Source: Romanomermis culicivorax (lineage: Eukaryota; Nematoda; Enoplea; Mermithida; Mermithidae). From it: DNA of 64,000 bases. Below are positions 34,268-46,320 of this stretch, piece after piece. Each line of letters opens with the position of its first letter. The first letter of the stretch is position 1. The position numbers and the translations under genes were made by a program. A model generated the notes under the pieces. It saw nothing but the letters and a program-made list of their open reading frames with translations. It was not told the origin of the DNA and made no database searches. The stretch covers positions 496,001 to 560,000 of the forward strand of contig CAWUHX010000085.1 of assembly GCA_963922205.1 (NCBI GenBank), in the 5' to 3' direction.

Positions 34268-35986
34268 CCTTTTTGCCCTCATTAAATCTTTTCCAGTTTT
34301 TTCTGCTTTTTTTGGTTGAATCTTTGGTTTTTCTTTGAAGGTTCTAGGTTCTAGGTTATCATAGAAAACTATCAAAATAATGATAAGCACTACCTCACTT
34401 GTTTTGGTAAAGCGTCTCTTGCTACCATGTTTTATAGAACCTTTGACCTTTTCTAGCCTTTCTAATTGGTTTTACGATCTAAATGGGTCAGCTGCCTAAC
34501 CTTTATTATGTTTGCTCTCAAAAACACTGTGTATACAAAATTACATCTACCTGTATAAATCATTATGCATTATATAATGTATCAATCTCTATATGTAGAG
34601 TAGCCTTTATGTATCTCTAGCCTCGATGATTTAGTAGACCTTTAACCTCCTGGTACAGTTTTTGTGTATATATACGCCTTGTGTTCTCTTTTTCTTTCTT
34701 TCTTTTTTCTTTCTTTCCTTCAAATATTTTTGTAGTATCAATTACATTTTCTACACCCAGGATATTTTAGCATCTCAAGTGTTCAATTTTCTACACACTT
34801 TTTATGTCCAACTCATTCGGGTCATTTTTCTATGAAGGACCTTGGTCATTTTTCATGACCTTATAGGTATAAACCCGTAGGAATAATGTTTCAAGTTTTA
34901 TAGACTCTCAGAGTTTTATATGTGGAATTGAGCATCCTGATCTGAAAGACTGTTCTAATTTGGATGATTGTTCAGCATGCAGGGCATCCTATTAGCTATT
35001 CTGTTAACCTGCAGACGGCCCACTTCTCATTTTGGAGCCCAAGGGCCCTTTTTTTGGAAGACTTCCTCTGTTGGTGGAGGGAGTCGTTTTTTAGACATGC
35101 ATTCTTTTTTGTTTTTCCATTTTTGTTCACGTTATCATTATTATTTCTTATTTTTGTATTTGGACTACACTATTTTTGCAATAAACAAAAAATAATACAT
35201 AGCTTCAAAAGTTTTACAATAAACCAAAAATTTTGCACCCAATTAAAATTTTTTTAAAGATTTTTGAACTCTCCAAATTTTCTACATCCCTTTTATGCCC
35301 AGCTCATTCTGGTCATTTTTCTATAAAAGACTTTCTTGGTCATTTTCGGCAGACAATCAACTTTATATGCATGCACCTCTAAGAATAATGTTTCATCGGG
35401 TATAGACTCTTTTAAGATTTTACTCATAAAACCGACCATTACTGACCAATTTAATCATTCTGACATTTACTGACTTCAATGATTGTTCAGGAATGGGACT
35501 TCCGAACATATTTACCCCTGTATCTGGCGCCCTTTGGTCAAAGGTGGTCTGGGGCACAAATTTTTGAAAGACTACCTCTGCCCACGGAGGAAGTTGTTTT
35601 TATACATGCTTTCTTTTTATTTCTTTCCCTTTTTTTGTTCACTTTAGTTTTCCTTTTCCATTTTCTGTTCATCATTGATTTTCCTTTTCCATTTTCCATT
35701 CATCATCAATTTTCCTTTTCCACCTGCAGTAACACAACTATTTTTTTCCTTCTACAGTAACATAACTAACTCCATTATTACCATAATCCAAAATTACCGT
35801 AATTCCACTCTTAGGGTAACTCCAGAACATGTGTGCTTAACCATACTACCTATCAATCAACAAAAAATCGACTGTATATGTTTACCATACAACCTATAAA
35901 TCGGCCAAAAAAGGCAATTTATAGGTAGTACATAGAAGACAGGAACATCCTTAACCATACTACCTATATGGTGCAGCCTTACTACT

Positions 35987-36073
35987 TTAGTGTCAATAAA
36001 ACAGGAATACTGTGGCAAGTTGACACATGAAATCCTATTTAGTTTTTTTAGAGAAAAAGCTGCAGTGCAAAGT
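35987..36073 (-). repeat. Inverted extension outside Polinton element 1, right copy
   Basis: Inverted copy of 19907-19993. Beyond 36073 the sequence is unrelated to the retroelement that continues to the left of the other copy. Confidence 0.85.
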
Positions 36074-36282
36074 CTTTTTAGAACTAAATCAACTGTGGAA
36101 ACCAATTCAAAGCATTAAAATTGTGTACAAGAGGGAAAATCTGCAATTGTGATAAAATAATAAAGGCTGGGCATGTGCCTGGGATTGAAAACCATGCCTG
36201 CCTCCGCCTGCATTGCCTCAAAGCAATTCCACTCCCATCTCCTTCTGATGATGACCTGGAGCCAGTTTCATCAAAGGTGTTT

Positions 36283-37305
36283 AGCATAGGCACTAAAGTC
36301 AGCCTCAGTGCTAAATGTACTTGAGCTGGGAAAATGTCTATGGGACCATAGGCATCTTCTGAACTGCTTTCTTCTGCAGAAGTTAGCTTGGGAGCTCCAC
36401 CCAGGATGTACTGTACTGTACCAAGAGCTCCACCCAGGCTGTACTGTAGTCCACAAGATCCTTTAGGGCATGTTACTCTGGTTTTTTGCTCATTTTTGGG
36501 TTTTGCTCCTGTCTTCTTATTTTAGCCCTGGCATTGGCTGCCTTTTATAAATATAAATATTCTTATTCAACCTCACAACTGTCACCCTCAATTCACATAA
36601 ACTTCTGCCCATCCCCTATTGTGCCAGATCATTGCCCTGTTTACATTTCAAATAAAAGAGTCACCCCTGGCCTCCAGTGCTTCAGCAGCTGAGGAATCGA
36701 GTCAGAACCCCCCCCCCCCACCCTATTCATCCGCAAAACCATTAACCAAGAAACCCCATTACCCCTTCCTTGAAACATTTGTTGAAACCAGACTAGGAGA
36801 GTCTTCTCACTGAGTAATTGTTGTAGGTATTTTTGGGGAACCCTTTCTAATTGGTTTCCCCTGAGTTTTCTCTCAATTAGAAGGGCTCTTGTTCCCCATG
36901 GGTTAGGGCTAAAAAGGGGATTGTTTGGTTGACAATCAGGTTTCCAAATTGGGTCATTTTTCCCATGACCTTGTCCATCTTTCATACTAAATGGGACCAG
37001 AGATTGCCACCCCTAATGTGGGGGCATTATCCTTACTCTACAGTAGTAACCCCTGGACAACACCAGAGTACCTATTGTTCCTTCCATAGCCAGTACCGGC
37101 CTGGTTAAGTTCCCAAAGTAGGAAAGCCTCCCAATGGGGTCACAGCATGTCACTCACTGTGACATGATCGCATTTTTCTATCAATATGGCATGGTTTTTT
37201 CATCAATGTGACAAACCTACATTTTTCTATCAATGCGGGTACAGGGTTTCCACCTAATGTGACATGACGGCTGATTTTCTATTTAATGTGACCAAAAATA
37301 TCAAT
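36283..37305 (+). repeat. Dispersed repeat family R1, copy 1
   Basis: Begins GTTTAGCATAGG and includes AAAATGTCTATGGGACCATAGGCATCTTCTG, a TTTATAAATATAAATATTC box at about 36543, the phrase GGGATTGTTTGGTTGACAATC, GGGGTCACAGCATGTCACTCAC and repeated CAATGTGACA. The same order occurs inverted at 49450-50825 and direct at 52286-53675, where it extends ~370 bp further upstream. Size, TATA-like box and dispersal suggest an LTR or a long non-autonomous element; this is not settled. Confidence 0.7.
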
Positions 37306-37489
37306 TTTTCTCACCTAAAAACAAATCATTTCACTCCTGAAAAAAATTTTTCTCCTCTCCTACGTCACACAAGCATTACAGTATGACATCCTTACATGAG
37401 TATCATCTACTTTCTTCTTTCTCTGCTCACTGTAAGGTCTCCTTTTTTCTGTTTCTGGGTTGTTGCAAGGGGGTGATGACTTCACGAGG

Positions 37490-38340
37490 CACAACCCCTG
37501 ACGTCAGCAACAACAACATGTGAAATGAGATCAGGTTTCTGGGCAGTTCGCCTTACAGAGCCCATGATGTCCCCAATCACTGCATCAGCTGCTGTTGCAT
37601 TTAGATGGTTCACCTTGCAGGTCCTATCTTTGATGTCTGGCTGCATTACATGTAGCCATTTGGGGTTGTTGATTGTTCATATCCTGCCCCTGATGCTTGC
37701 AAAAGTTGCACCCCTTGCTGTTGCCTTAAGGGGTGGGTGGCCTCACAGGCTCTACTTCTGATGTCAGCAATGGCAACATAACTGTTGCTGTTGTGGGTTG
37801 GTGGTCTGAAAGTACCTCACCCCCAGACATCTGCAACAGTGGAGGCTCATGTTACATTGGGACTGGTTGGTTTACTGAACCCGGTCTTTGACATCTGCAA
37901 CAGCAGCACCACATGTTGTTGTTTCGGGATGTGTGGATCTTACAAACCCTACATCCAACGTCTTCAACTACTGCATCTCATCTCCAACTACTGCATCTCA
38001 TGCACTAGGGTGGTTGATACTCCCCCTCATCACTTCATGTCAGCAATGGTGACGTTACATGTTACCATATGTGGGTTGTTGTCTTCAGATCCCTATCACT
38101 GACATCTGCAATGTCAAGGTTTCATGTTACCACAGCAGAGTTGAGGTTGTAGAACCCTACCTCTGACATCCACAATGGCAACATTATGTGTTACCACAGG
38201 GGTTTGATGGCCTTAGGCCCCTACCCTTGCTGTCTGCAACTGCAACATGAAATTTCGGTACTCATATCCCAGGCACCTGCAGTCAGCACCTGTGTTGGTT
38301 TACACCCCTACCTTTGACATCAGCACTGGGTTACTATTGG
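37490..38340 (+). repeat. Degenerate ~75-bp minisatellite
   Basis: Repeats of the theme TCAGCAA(T/C)(G/A)(G/A)CAACAT...GTTGCTGTTG...GGGTTGGTGG...CTACC(T/C)CTGA(T/C)(A/G)TC recur about every 70-80 bp, roughly ten times, with heavy divergence. No gene is credible. 38340-40100 holds nothing I recognise; it contains short C/T-rich frames only. Confidence 0.55.
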
Positions 38341-40104
38341 TTTTTTTTACTTTGCGGCTTGAGTTGTAGCTGATTGTTGGAACATGACTCTATCACCTAC
38401 AGCTCTTGTCAGAGGGTTGGTGTATGTGTGGAACTGATGCCTGGGAAACATGAGTCAACATGCATAACCAACCTGAGATGCAGTCTAGTCTGTGATACTG
38501 ATCAGATTGTCTGCTCTGGTAGCTGCAACATTAATCAGCACATGACTGCCTTCATGCTTTAACTACAAGTTTGAATGAGTTACACTCAGCCTCAGCTGGG
38601 TTGGCTCCTTTACCCATGTGTATCTCAGACATTTGCAATTGGTATTGCCTGTGTTTGATGTCTGCAAGGGTATTGGTTGCCTTCTTGTAAATTTCTTATC
38701 TAATCTTCTCAGATTTCTCTCCTTCTATGAGCTTTCCTCTGATGATCTTCTTTTGTGTCCCCCAATACTGGTTCCCAAGGAGCCGCGGCACAGCTTCTGG
38801 TTGAGCCTACAGTGTATTTCACTCAAACCCCTTCATTAGCTGGACCAATGATGTCGGCACTAGAGTCACTGCTAACCCAGAGTCCGCCTCTGTGGTTGTC
38901 CATATCACATAATACCTACCACTTGAGTTGGTCTCAGCAAAGGTGTTAGAGTCTGCCTCAATACAAAACTGAGTTTGCCTCAGCAATTTACACTCACTGA
39001 TGAAAGTCAAAGAGGGACACTTTGTACCCCTCTCCCTTTGATGTTTGGAGTCCACCTGGAAACATCCGGAGCAAGCTGGGTGAGTCCCACCTCCATTTAT
39101 TAATTTAGAAACAGCTGGGCCAAAGACCCCCATTTCTCTTTACTTACTGAATGTGTCAGAATATCACCTTGGTACAATGTGCTCTTCCCTCCACTGGTGA
39201 CCTGTAAGCCTCATTGCAACACAGTGACTGACATCTCAGCGATCAGTTGTATATATAATACTCCTGGAGAGTGTCCATTCTGTTCAAAATATGAGCTCCC
39301 ATTTTGAGCACAGCTGTGAAGTATTAGTGAGTCCCGTCCTTCTATAGAACGTCCTTTATAGTTCATCTTACTGCACAGAGATGGCAATTGCTCCTGATGA
39401 GTGAGATCTGTTTTGTAATAGCGCAGCCCCTTTACGTCAGTAGGTTTGTAACCTAGTTTTGTCCCTATTTATCCACATCTTAAGTTTATTTTAAGTTGAT
39501 CAACTTTACTTAATTTTTGAAGCCACTTCATGCACTACTCCTGGTTAGAAGGACCTTGCCTGTTATGAGTCCACCTCCCCTAAGGTTTTGTAAACTAGTG
39601 GGAATGGTTAAACCTCCAGATAAAATCCTTTCTGGCCAGGTTTTTTCGTCTTCAAGTGGTTGAGGACCCCTACTTCATTCTCTGGCTTGGAAACTACGAA
39701 CTTATGTAAAATTCTCTATTTTTTTTACTAAAATTGTCAGGTCCAGGCACCATTCTCAAAAGTTTTTGGTCAGAACCAGTTCCCCAAACATCAGGCTATG
39801 CCTATGATTATCACAAATGACCAGATAAATTCCCTTCTGTGTCAGCCTAATTTACACTTGCCCTGTTTTCCAAGTGCCACAAACTTGTTCTTTTCTAGCC
39901 CCATTATCATGTGGTGGCTAGTCTTCCTTTACCAAAGTAGAACAAACTGTTTACGTCGGAAACACCATTGTATAAATGATCAAGGAATTCACACTCTCAT
40001 TCCCCGTGAATTCTCAAAAATAACACTTACTTTTCCTTACAAAATAGGGACACCCTGATATTCCTGCCATTTAAGTATTCAGTCTACATGGACCAGTGCG
40101 CCCC

Positions 40105-41876
40105 TCTCTATTCAGTTTGATAAAATAGCTTCACAAGCTCATAAATCAGTCCTAGCCACCCTACAGGAGGATGAATTTTCAGAAATGAAGTCAGAAGTTG
40201 ACCTCCCATCACAGGTTGAGAACAAGGTACAAGCTGCATTTGAGAATGCCCTTGGACCCTTAAACCAAAGTTGGAGGCTATAAGTGGTAGAAGGCACCCT
40301 CCTGTGTCCAACTTCATGACTCCCCCTACCTTTTCGGGTGCTTTTGGTGAATCAATTACAGATTTTATATCTCACTTGATCCATTTCTTTACACTTCAGG
40401 GTGTAAACAAAACTGATCATGCATATAAAATCGCATTCCTGGAGTCTTGCCTTACAGGTCCTGCTCTTGCATCCTACCCAGACTTTAGCAGTGGTGCTCC
40501 ACAGCCTACCCACTAGGAAGAGTTTATGACTTTTCTTAGGAAGGAATTTCCAATATGGCATGTTTCAGGTCTACATCAGCAGCTGATTCAAGATCGCCTG
40601 CAGAAGTTGACTGAATCCGGGATAGTCTATCTTGAGCACCTCAAAAGATTATCCAGGGTAGCCTATCCAGATTTTGTGACTGATATCAGGGACTCTATCA
40701 TAAAACCTATCTTTCAAAGGGACTGAAACCAGTTCTCCAAGATAGTATTAAGTTCAGGGAGTTTACAACTCTTGAAGAGACTCTCAAAGCAGCCTGTTAT
40801 GCAGAATCCCAGATTTTTTGGGATGAGATTTGGTACACTGCACCATCTAATGCTGTTTTCTCTTTAGAACCAAAATCAGCCAGATTTTATCCGGAAATGC
40901 TGAATTACCAATATAACAGTCGCCCCAGCAACACTCAGCCATCGTCATTGACTTTGTCCAATAAGATTTGATGTTTACAACAGGAAATGGCAAGACTTAG
41001 GGCTTATCTTGTGAAGCTTATGGCCAAACAACAATGGCCTGCTCCCAGAAATCGGATGCTCCTGACACAGCCCTTGATGCAGGTCTATTCTGCCGGCATC
41101 CACGCAATGATGGCACATCTGCAGATGTGCACCTCCCATGGATGCTGCACACATAGCGACACTGATTTGATGGCTCAATGTCCCAACAGCACCACACTCG
41201 ACAACACAGCTGCCACAGCCAATACCAGCCCCTTTCATTTCTGTTGTACTCATGCACATATGACTGAATGATGTGACCAGCCTTGCCCACATTGTCATCA
41301 AGTCCGAGTGCACCGGACCAACACCTGTTCACAGTGCAGTTTGACAAATTCTGATGAAAATGACTGTGATAACTCAGGTTACTCTCCTCATGGGTCAAAT
41401 GTGTACAATCAGAGAAATGCTTATCCACCTCCTAACAGGATGGGGAACAAATATCGACAGTCCTTATGTTGTAATAATGCCATTGGGGCTACCCACAATC
41501 TTTCTCATCCAGATCCCCTTGATCTGGATGATGAAGCACTTGCTGAACACTTAGGGGATGCTTCACAACAGTGTTATCCTGTCTGTGTAATTAGTATTGG
41601 GTTTTTAGCAACACCAGTGGTTTCAGTACCAGCACCAGTGATTTCACCTGCCTTACCATCACCGCCGCCAAGATATGTGACGCCAGTCATCTTGGGCCCA
41701 TCAACAGCACCTAAGACAGTTGGCAAGGTCTACATTGTGGCATCATACCAAATCTCAATGAGAACAGTGACTGCTGAGCAACTTCCAGCCACCATCCTGA
41801 GGTTACTGGCTCCTCCAGCCTGTTCCACTGCCCAAGGACCACGTCTGTGCATATCTATGCAGTATGGTCCCTAATC
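40105..41876 (+). pseudogene. gag: Second retroelement gag, broken
   Basis: Frames at 40271-40516 and 40526-40726 are consecutive pieces of one gag: PPTFSGAFGESITDFISHLI, then KIAFLESCLTGPALASYPDF, then MTFLRKEFPIWHV and LTESGIVYLEHLKRLS. The P-x-F-x-G start and helical body are typical of LTR-retrotransposon gag. Further on (41240-41345) a Cys/His-rich segment with a TGA in it looks like zinc knuckles (FCCTHAHMTE, CPHCH, CSQCS). The last frame, to 41874, is Pro-rich. Stops separate the pieces, and no pol follows: the sequence changes at about 41880 into another repeat. Confidence 0.6.
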
Positions 41877-41979
41877 AGTGTTTTTTTGTGCCAAAACATA
41901 GTTTTTGGCACACAAAAAATTTGTGGCGGCCACTGGCATCCGTAATTTACCCCAGTTTTTTCTTATCTGACTGACATGA

Positions 41980-42370
41980 CATGGTTTAGCTGAAAAATAG
42001 ATTGAGCACGATTTTTTCAAAAAATTAATGCGTTTTAAACATTAACCTTTCATAAAACTTTTGGCATAAAACTTTTCCGCAGTTTTCAGTATGTTTCTAG
42101 TAGGAAAAAATTTTTGTGCCATTCGCACAAATTTTTTTGGCCTCTTGTGCCAATTGGCACAAAAGTCCGTGCACAAAAAAAACGCTGGTGCCAACTGCCA
42201 AAACATGGTTTTTGGCACAGAAAATTTGGAATGGCACAAGAAATTTTGGGCCTTTGTGCCAATTGGCTCAAAATTTTTGGCTGGTCAAACATTACATTAC
42301 CTTGATTTTTAGACGTTTTAGGGGCTGAAAACGCAAAAAAACGTGCCGAATCAATGAACATAATATTTCC
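41980..42370 (+). repeat. Dispersed repeat family R2, copy a
   Basis: Phrases GCTGAAAAATAGATTGAGC, TTTTCAGTATGTTTCTAGTAG, CTTGTGCCAATTGGCACAAA and CAAAAAAAACGCTGG recur in the same order at 42785-43010. Downstream text (GGTCAAACATTACATTACCTTGATTTTTAGACG...AATCAATGAACATAATA) also matches about 3455-3580. CTTGTGCCAATTGGCACAAA contains a perfect palindrome. No gene. Confidence 0.65.
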
Positions 42371-42784
42371 GATTCATATATTTGACCCGAACGGGAACGA
42401 TTCCTCTATGAACAGTGTATTAGTGTCGTTGCAGCAAACTTTATAAGCCGTGAATGACTGATGAGTGAAAAGAAATTCTGAATATTCTCTGTTCGTTCAG
42501 TAAGATTCGTATTTAAAACTGAAATTCTTACTTTTGCACTTGTTTGATTAATTCAAACAGAAAAATCGATATCTTTGGTAATGGTACAATGTTTCGACCA
42601 AAAATTTACACAATTTTAGACTTTATTTTTTCTAGTCTGTACATTATATAGATATTCGCAGTCGAAAATTGAATCAATTTGAACCCCCTGAACAATTCTA
42701 GAGTTTATTCAAATTTTCTCAGCATTCCATTTCTTTTCAAGTCGCCGTGAACTATTTTCTTGCGGGTTTTTCTTATTTCACAGT

Positions 42785-43010
42785 CATGGTTAGTTGAAAA
42801 ACAGGTTGGGCGCAATTTTTTCAATAAATTATTGCGTTAAACGTAGCTATGGGTATATTATTATCAAACTTTTGGCCTAAAACTTTTCCGGAGCTTTCAG
42901 TATATTTCTTATAGAAAAAAATTTTTGTGTTATTGGCACAAATTTTTTCTCGCCTCTTGTGCCAATTGGCACAAATGTCCGTGCGCCAAAAAAACGCTGG
43001 CATCGATCGA
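42785..43010 (+). repeat. Dispersed repeat family R2, copy b
   Basis: Second copy of the repeat at 41980-42230, including the CTTGTGCCAATTGGCACAAA palindrome, with roughly 80 percent identity by eye. It lacks the downstream part that copy a shares with 3455-3580. Confidence 0.65.
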
Positions 43011-43314
43011 AAATATAGATTCGCGTTGCTGAAGCGCCCGAGTTCTTTTTGCGCAAATTTCGGGCTGTGCAAGCAACTGAATTTTTCCTGTCAAGTGTCA
43101 CAGTGCAATCAAGAGCCTTGGAACCAATTTAATTAAATTTGTTGGATTTCTTTCACGGACGGAGATGCATTTTTTTGCGTTTTAATAAACTGAAAATTTT
43201 CCATTGCGGCGATGGCTTCAAAATGATTCTTAATTCCTCGATATTATTTCTAATACACGGTTATGAAATATCGTTCCAACCTATGCCGGTAGCTTTTAAT
43301 TGTCAGCATATTAT

Positions 43315-43565
43315 CATACCTGTAAGAGATCTGACCAGTTGGGGGGAGGGGGGGGGGTCGAAAAACCCCAAAAAAACTCGAAAAAATTTCGAAAATTTCC
43401 TCAAGAAAGACAAAAAAGCTACTTTTTCCTAATTTTTCTTCATTTTTCCAAATTTGGAGGTGGGCAAGTTGGGGGTGGGGGTTCCGACATTTGGGTATAG
43501 GGTTTGACCAAATTGGGGGTGGGGTCCTCTCCCCAACCTCCCCCCCCCCCCCAATCACAGGTATG
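43315..43565 (+). mobile_element. G-rich MITE, copy 2, uninterrupted
   Basis: 251 bp from CATACCTGTAAGAG to CACAGGTATG, with G-runs near the left end, C-runs near the right end, AAAACTCGAAAAAATTTCG in the middle and TTTGACCAAATTGGGGGTGGG. It gives the length standard for the family. Confidence 0.8.
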
Positions 43566-43956
43566 CGTATTATGTATTTAATGCTTGATCTATTGTTTTT
43601 TTGATATAAATCTGACGAAGATCGAGATTTTACTGGATATGTTCTCAAAATCTTTATGCGGCCCTTAAGACTTTTGACTTTCGTGAACATGGATTTTTAG
43701 CATTAGGAAAATGAATACAACACTTTCAGCATTGGAAAATTGTAGATATTCGGACTTTTTCTACACTTTTACCACTGCTAGCATTTTCGAAATATTTCAT
43801 GTATATATCAGTCGTGTCTGTGTCTTGGGCTTAGACACAGTTTTTTCGCCAAATCGGTGTTTTCGGCGGGGTAAAAAATCTGAAAATATGAAAAATATTT
43901 GAGGTTTCGAGGTCGGAGCATTTCAAAAGCCAAAAATTTTTTGAAATGATTATAAC

Positions 43957-44221
43957 TACCTGTAATTGGGGTGGGGGTTCGAGCGGACCCCCCCCCCCCA
44001 ACTTGGTCAAACCCTAAATTGATATGTCGGAACCCCAACTTGGTCAACCCTATACTCAATCGAAGTACCTTTTTCGCCTTTTTTGGGGAAATTTTCGAAA
44101 TTTTTTCGACTTTTTGAGGTTTTTCGACCCCACCACCCACAAAAATTTTCGAAATTTTGAGACCCCCATCTCAAAATTTTGGGTTTACTCCCCTCAACTG
44201 GTCGGACATATTACAGGTATG
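43957..44221 (-). mobile_element. G-rich MITE, copy 3, inverted
   Basis: Read on the minus strand it starts CATACCTGTAATATGTCCGACCAGTTG and ends near CCAATTACAGGTA, with the same internal order as copy 2. Two copies within 400 bp in opposite orientation could form a hairpin. Confidence 0.75.
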
Positions 44222-45120
44222 GATTAAAATCATCATAATTTGCTACAATCCAGCTCAGGGGCGACCATTAGTATGTCTACTTCTCTTACTATTTAACATT
44301 TAATAGTTGTCAGCCACTCACAATGTCTCATCTCAATGTTTAATTATTGCGTGGTATTTCATATTTGACGAAAATCAAGATTTTTTCGTTTATTTTCACA
44401 AATGATATTGACTAATAACGAAACCATCATCAGTGGGAACGGTCATAGAACTTTTTCCTTGCTGAAAATTTAAATTTTTGGTTGCTTGTCAGACCATTGA
44501 ATTTCAGTTGCATGCTTTCAAAAATGATTTTTTGCATTTTGTCTGACTACAAAAAATGTTTGTTTTGGCTGAAAAATTAGACTGCTTAGCAAGGAAATGA
44601 ATGTTGAAAAGATTCATTTTCCTGTGTTCTAAAATATCAAATTCCTAAAAACACTTACCCACCACTGACCCTCGATGTGCATGTATATGCTCTGAATAAA
44701 AATCAAATTTGTTGTTCAAAATGCAGTTTTGATCATTTTACATTCTGGAGTGGAGAAAAAGATGGGGTTGGTTATTTCTCGATTAGGGAACTATAAAAAT
44801 TGGAGTCGAAAAATTTTTTTGCAATGATAGATTCTATCTTTATACAAATAAGTTCTAACTTCAAACATCATGGAAAGCTTCATCAAAAATTTTTTATGCT
44901 ATTCACAACTTTTTGACTTGATGTGACTGAGTGGTCAAATTGAGCTTCGTTTGTTTGTGTGTGCCTTCCTACTCTATGTATTGCTTTATAATTTTTCCAG
45001 GAATTAACATATTCATTTATTTATATTTATACTCATGAAATTGTCACAAACTTCCATCATTATTCTTGGGGTAAGTTATTGTTTTGTGATATATGTATAT
45101 AATATTAATCAGGAATTTTT

Positions 45121-45780
45121 CAGATCATCCAATCGATGATGCTGTATCACTAGATTCATGCATCAAGAAATTTGTTCAGTGATCCTCAATGAGTGCTGCA
45201 AATCAGGTAAATGATTTTACTTATGCTAGATATTTCACATCATCTGACTCACTTAGTCCGACTGGCAGAAATAATTTATTTTCTCTGCCTTATCTGATTT
45301 GTGAAAAAGGGAAATTGTTCTGATTCTATTAGTGATGAGAACTTCTCTCAGTAAATGCATTCCTTGTTCTGATAGTATTCTGAATAATTATGACTGTAGA
45401 AACAGATAGGAATGACTTTTCTAAGAAAAATTGTGAATGAACATTTTTTTCTTGACTAATTTGTGATTTCCATTGCTGTCATGTGATTATTTTCTCTTCT
45501 GAATGAAAAATGCTGTTATCTTTTTATTCGTGTTTCAGCAATATGGAATGACAACGAAATTGATTGTTGTGAAATTCATTTGTGTGGGTTCAAAAGTAAG
45601 AATTATTCTCAAATTAAAAATTTTTAGCATTTTCATTGGTCATCTTTTAGGAGATGTGCAGCACTATTCTGGCTGCTGCTGATAAAATTCTGGAAGGTAG
45701 AACACTCAGAGAAGTCGAAAATGCTAACAAAAAGAATATTGTCACAAGTGATGCATCAATGTTATCTATATATGATTGAA
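45121..45780 (+). other. Possible exon traces of an unknown gene
   Basis: Three short blocks are bounded by plausible splice signals: TTTTTCAG/ATCATCC (about 45124) to AATCAG/GTAAATG (about 45207); GTTTCAG/CAATATGG (about 45539) to AAAA/GTAAGA (about 45596); and CTTTTAG/GAGATGTGC (about 45651) onward with STILAAADKILEGRTLREVE before a TGA at about 45777. The frames contain stops in the first block. I recognise no family; this could be a decayed transposon gene. 44222-45120 shows nothing. Confidence 0.25.
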
Positions 45781-45954
45781 ATGATTTTTGTTTTGCAGGT
45801 TTGAATAATTTTTTTATAATAAAATTTCAGGAAAGTAGATTTGATGGTGATTTTTTAAGCAAGATTAAGACATCATTCTGCCAAACATTATGTTACATGT
45901 ACCTCTCAAGGTTACATGCTCTTCTTCGATTATTGCATCATCTTTTCATAGTCA

Positions 45955-46320
45955 TGCTTACACTTGTATTATAAGATAGTCATGCTTAAGTCCATATTAT
46001 AAGATCTTAGTTGTGTTTACATTCATATCACAGGATCTTAGTGTCATGCTCACTATTTTGCTTTCATATCATAAGGTCTTAGTCAGGCTTGCTTTCATAT
46101 CACAAGATCTTAGTCAGGCTTGCTTTTGTATCATAAGATCTTAGTCATGCTTGCTTTCATATCACAAGATCTTAGTCAGGCTTGCTTTTGTATCATAAGA
46201 TCTTAGTCATGCTTGCTTTCATATCATAAGATCTTAGTCATGCTTGCTTCCATACCACAAGATCTTAGTCATGCTTGCTTTGAAATCATAAGATCTGATG
46301 TATGCTTACTGTATATCTTA
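45955..46320 (+). repeat. 31-bp tandem satellite, about 11 copies
   Basis: The unit is AGATCTTAGTCATGCTTGCTT followed by (T/C)ATATCATA or a TATCACA variant. Copies vary at a few positions (CATGC/CAGGC; TTCATA/TTTGTA), and variant types alternate over part of the array, suggesting a 62-bp higher-order unit. No coding content. Confidence 0.85.

Larger units (their letters stand above)
19994..35986 (+). mobile_element. Polinton/Maverick element 1, decayed
   Basis: This ~16.0 kb element is bounded by AGTAGTAAGG and CCTTACTACT (or three bases further in, AGTAAGG/CCTTACT), with long inverted repeats. Polintons characteristically start AG and end CT. Interior genes, all +, are: packaging ATPase, small conserved proteins, chromodomain integrase, adenovirus-type cysteine protease, membrane protein, minor capsid, pVI/pX-like protein and major capsid. 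Most carry stops or deletions. No protein-primed DNA polymerase B is visible between the left TIR and the ATPase. The expected 6-bp target duplication is missing because both flanks are the same sequence inverted. Confidence 0.93.
32034..35986 (-). repeat. Right TIR of Polinton element 1
   Basis: This 3.95 kb stretch is the inverted partner of 19994-24722. It carries the same repeat units A (about 35255-35825) and B (about 34740-35210), the same promoter, the same truncated spliced gene with the identical deletion, and a pure TTCA array. Length differs from the left TIR almost entirely because of the array. Confidence 0.95.

Noticed and set aside
34964..35257. 97-codon frame present identically in both element 1 TIRs
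   Set aside because: Identity follows from the inverted repeat. It falls across repeat unit B, shows no family, and is not conserved in element 2.
19994..35986. Tail-to-tail pair of two separate Polintons
   Set aside because: Gene order is collinear and single-copy from ATPase to major capsid, all on one strand, so this is one element with long TIRs.
41308..41874. 188-codon frame as an intact gene
   Set aside because: It starts inside a broken zinc-knuckle region and becomes low-complexity Pro/Ser/Thr sequence. It is best read as the gag tail remnant.
45955..46320. CRISPR-like array of short repeats
   Set aside because: Units are contiguous 31-mers with no unique spacers, in eukaryotic repeat-rich DNA. 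It is a satellite.
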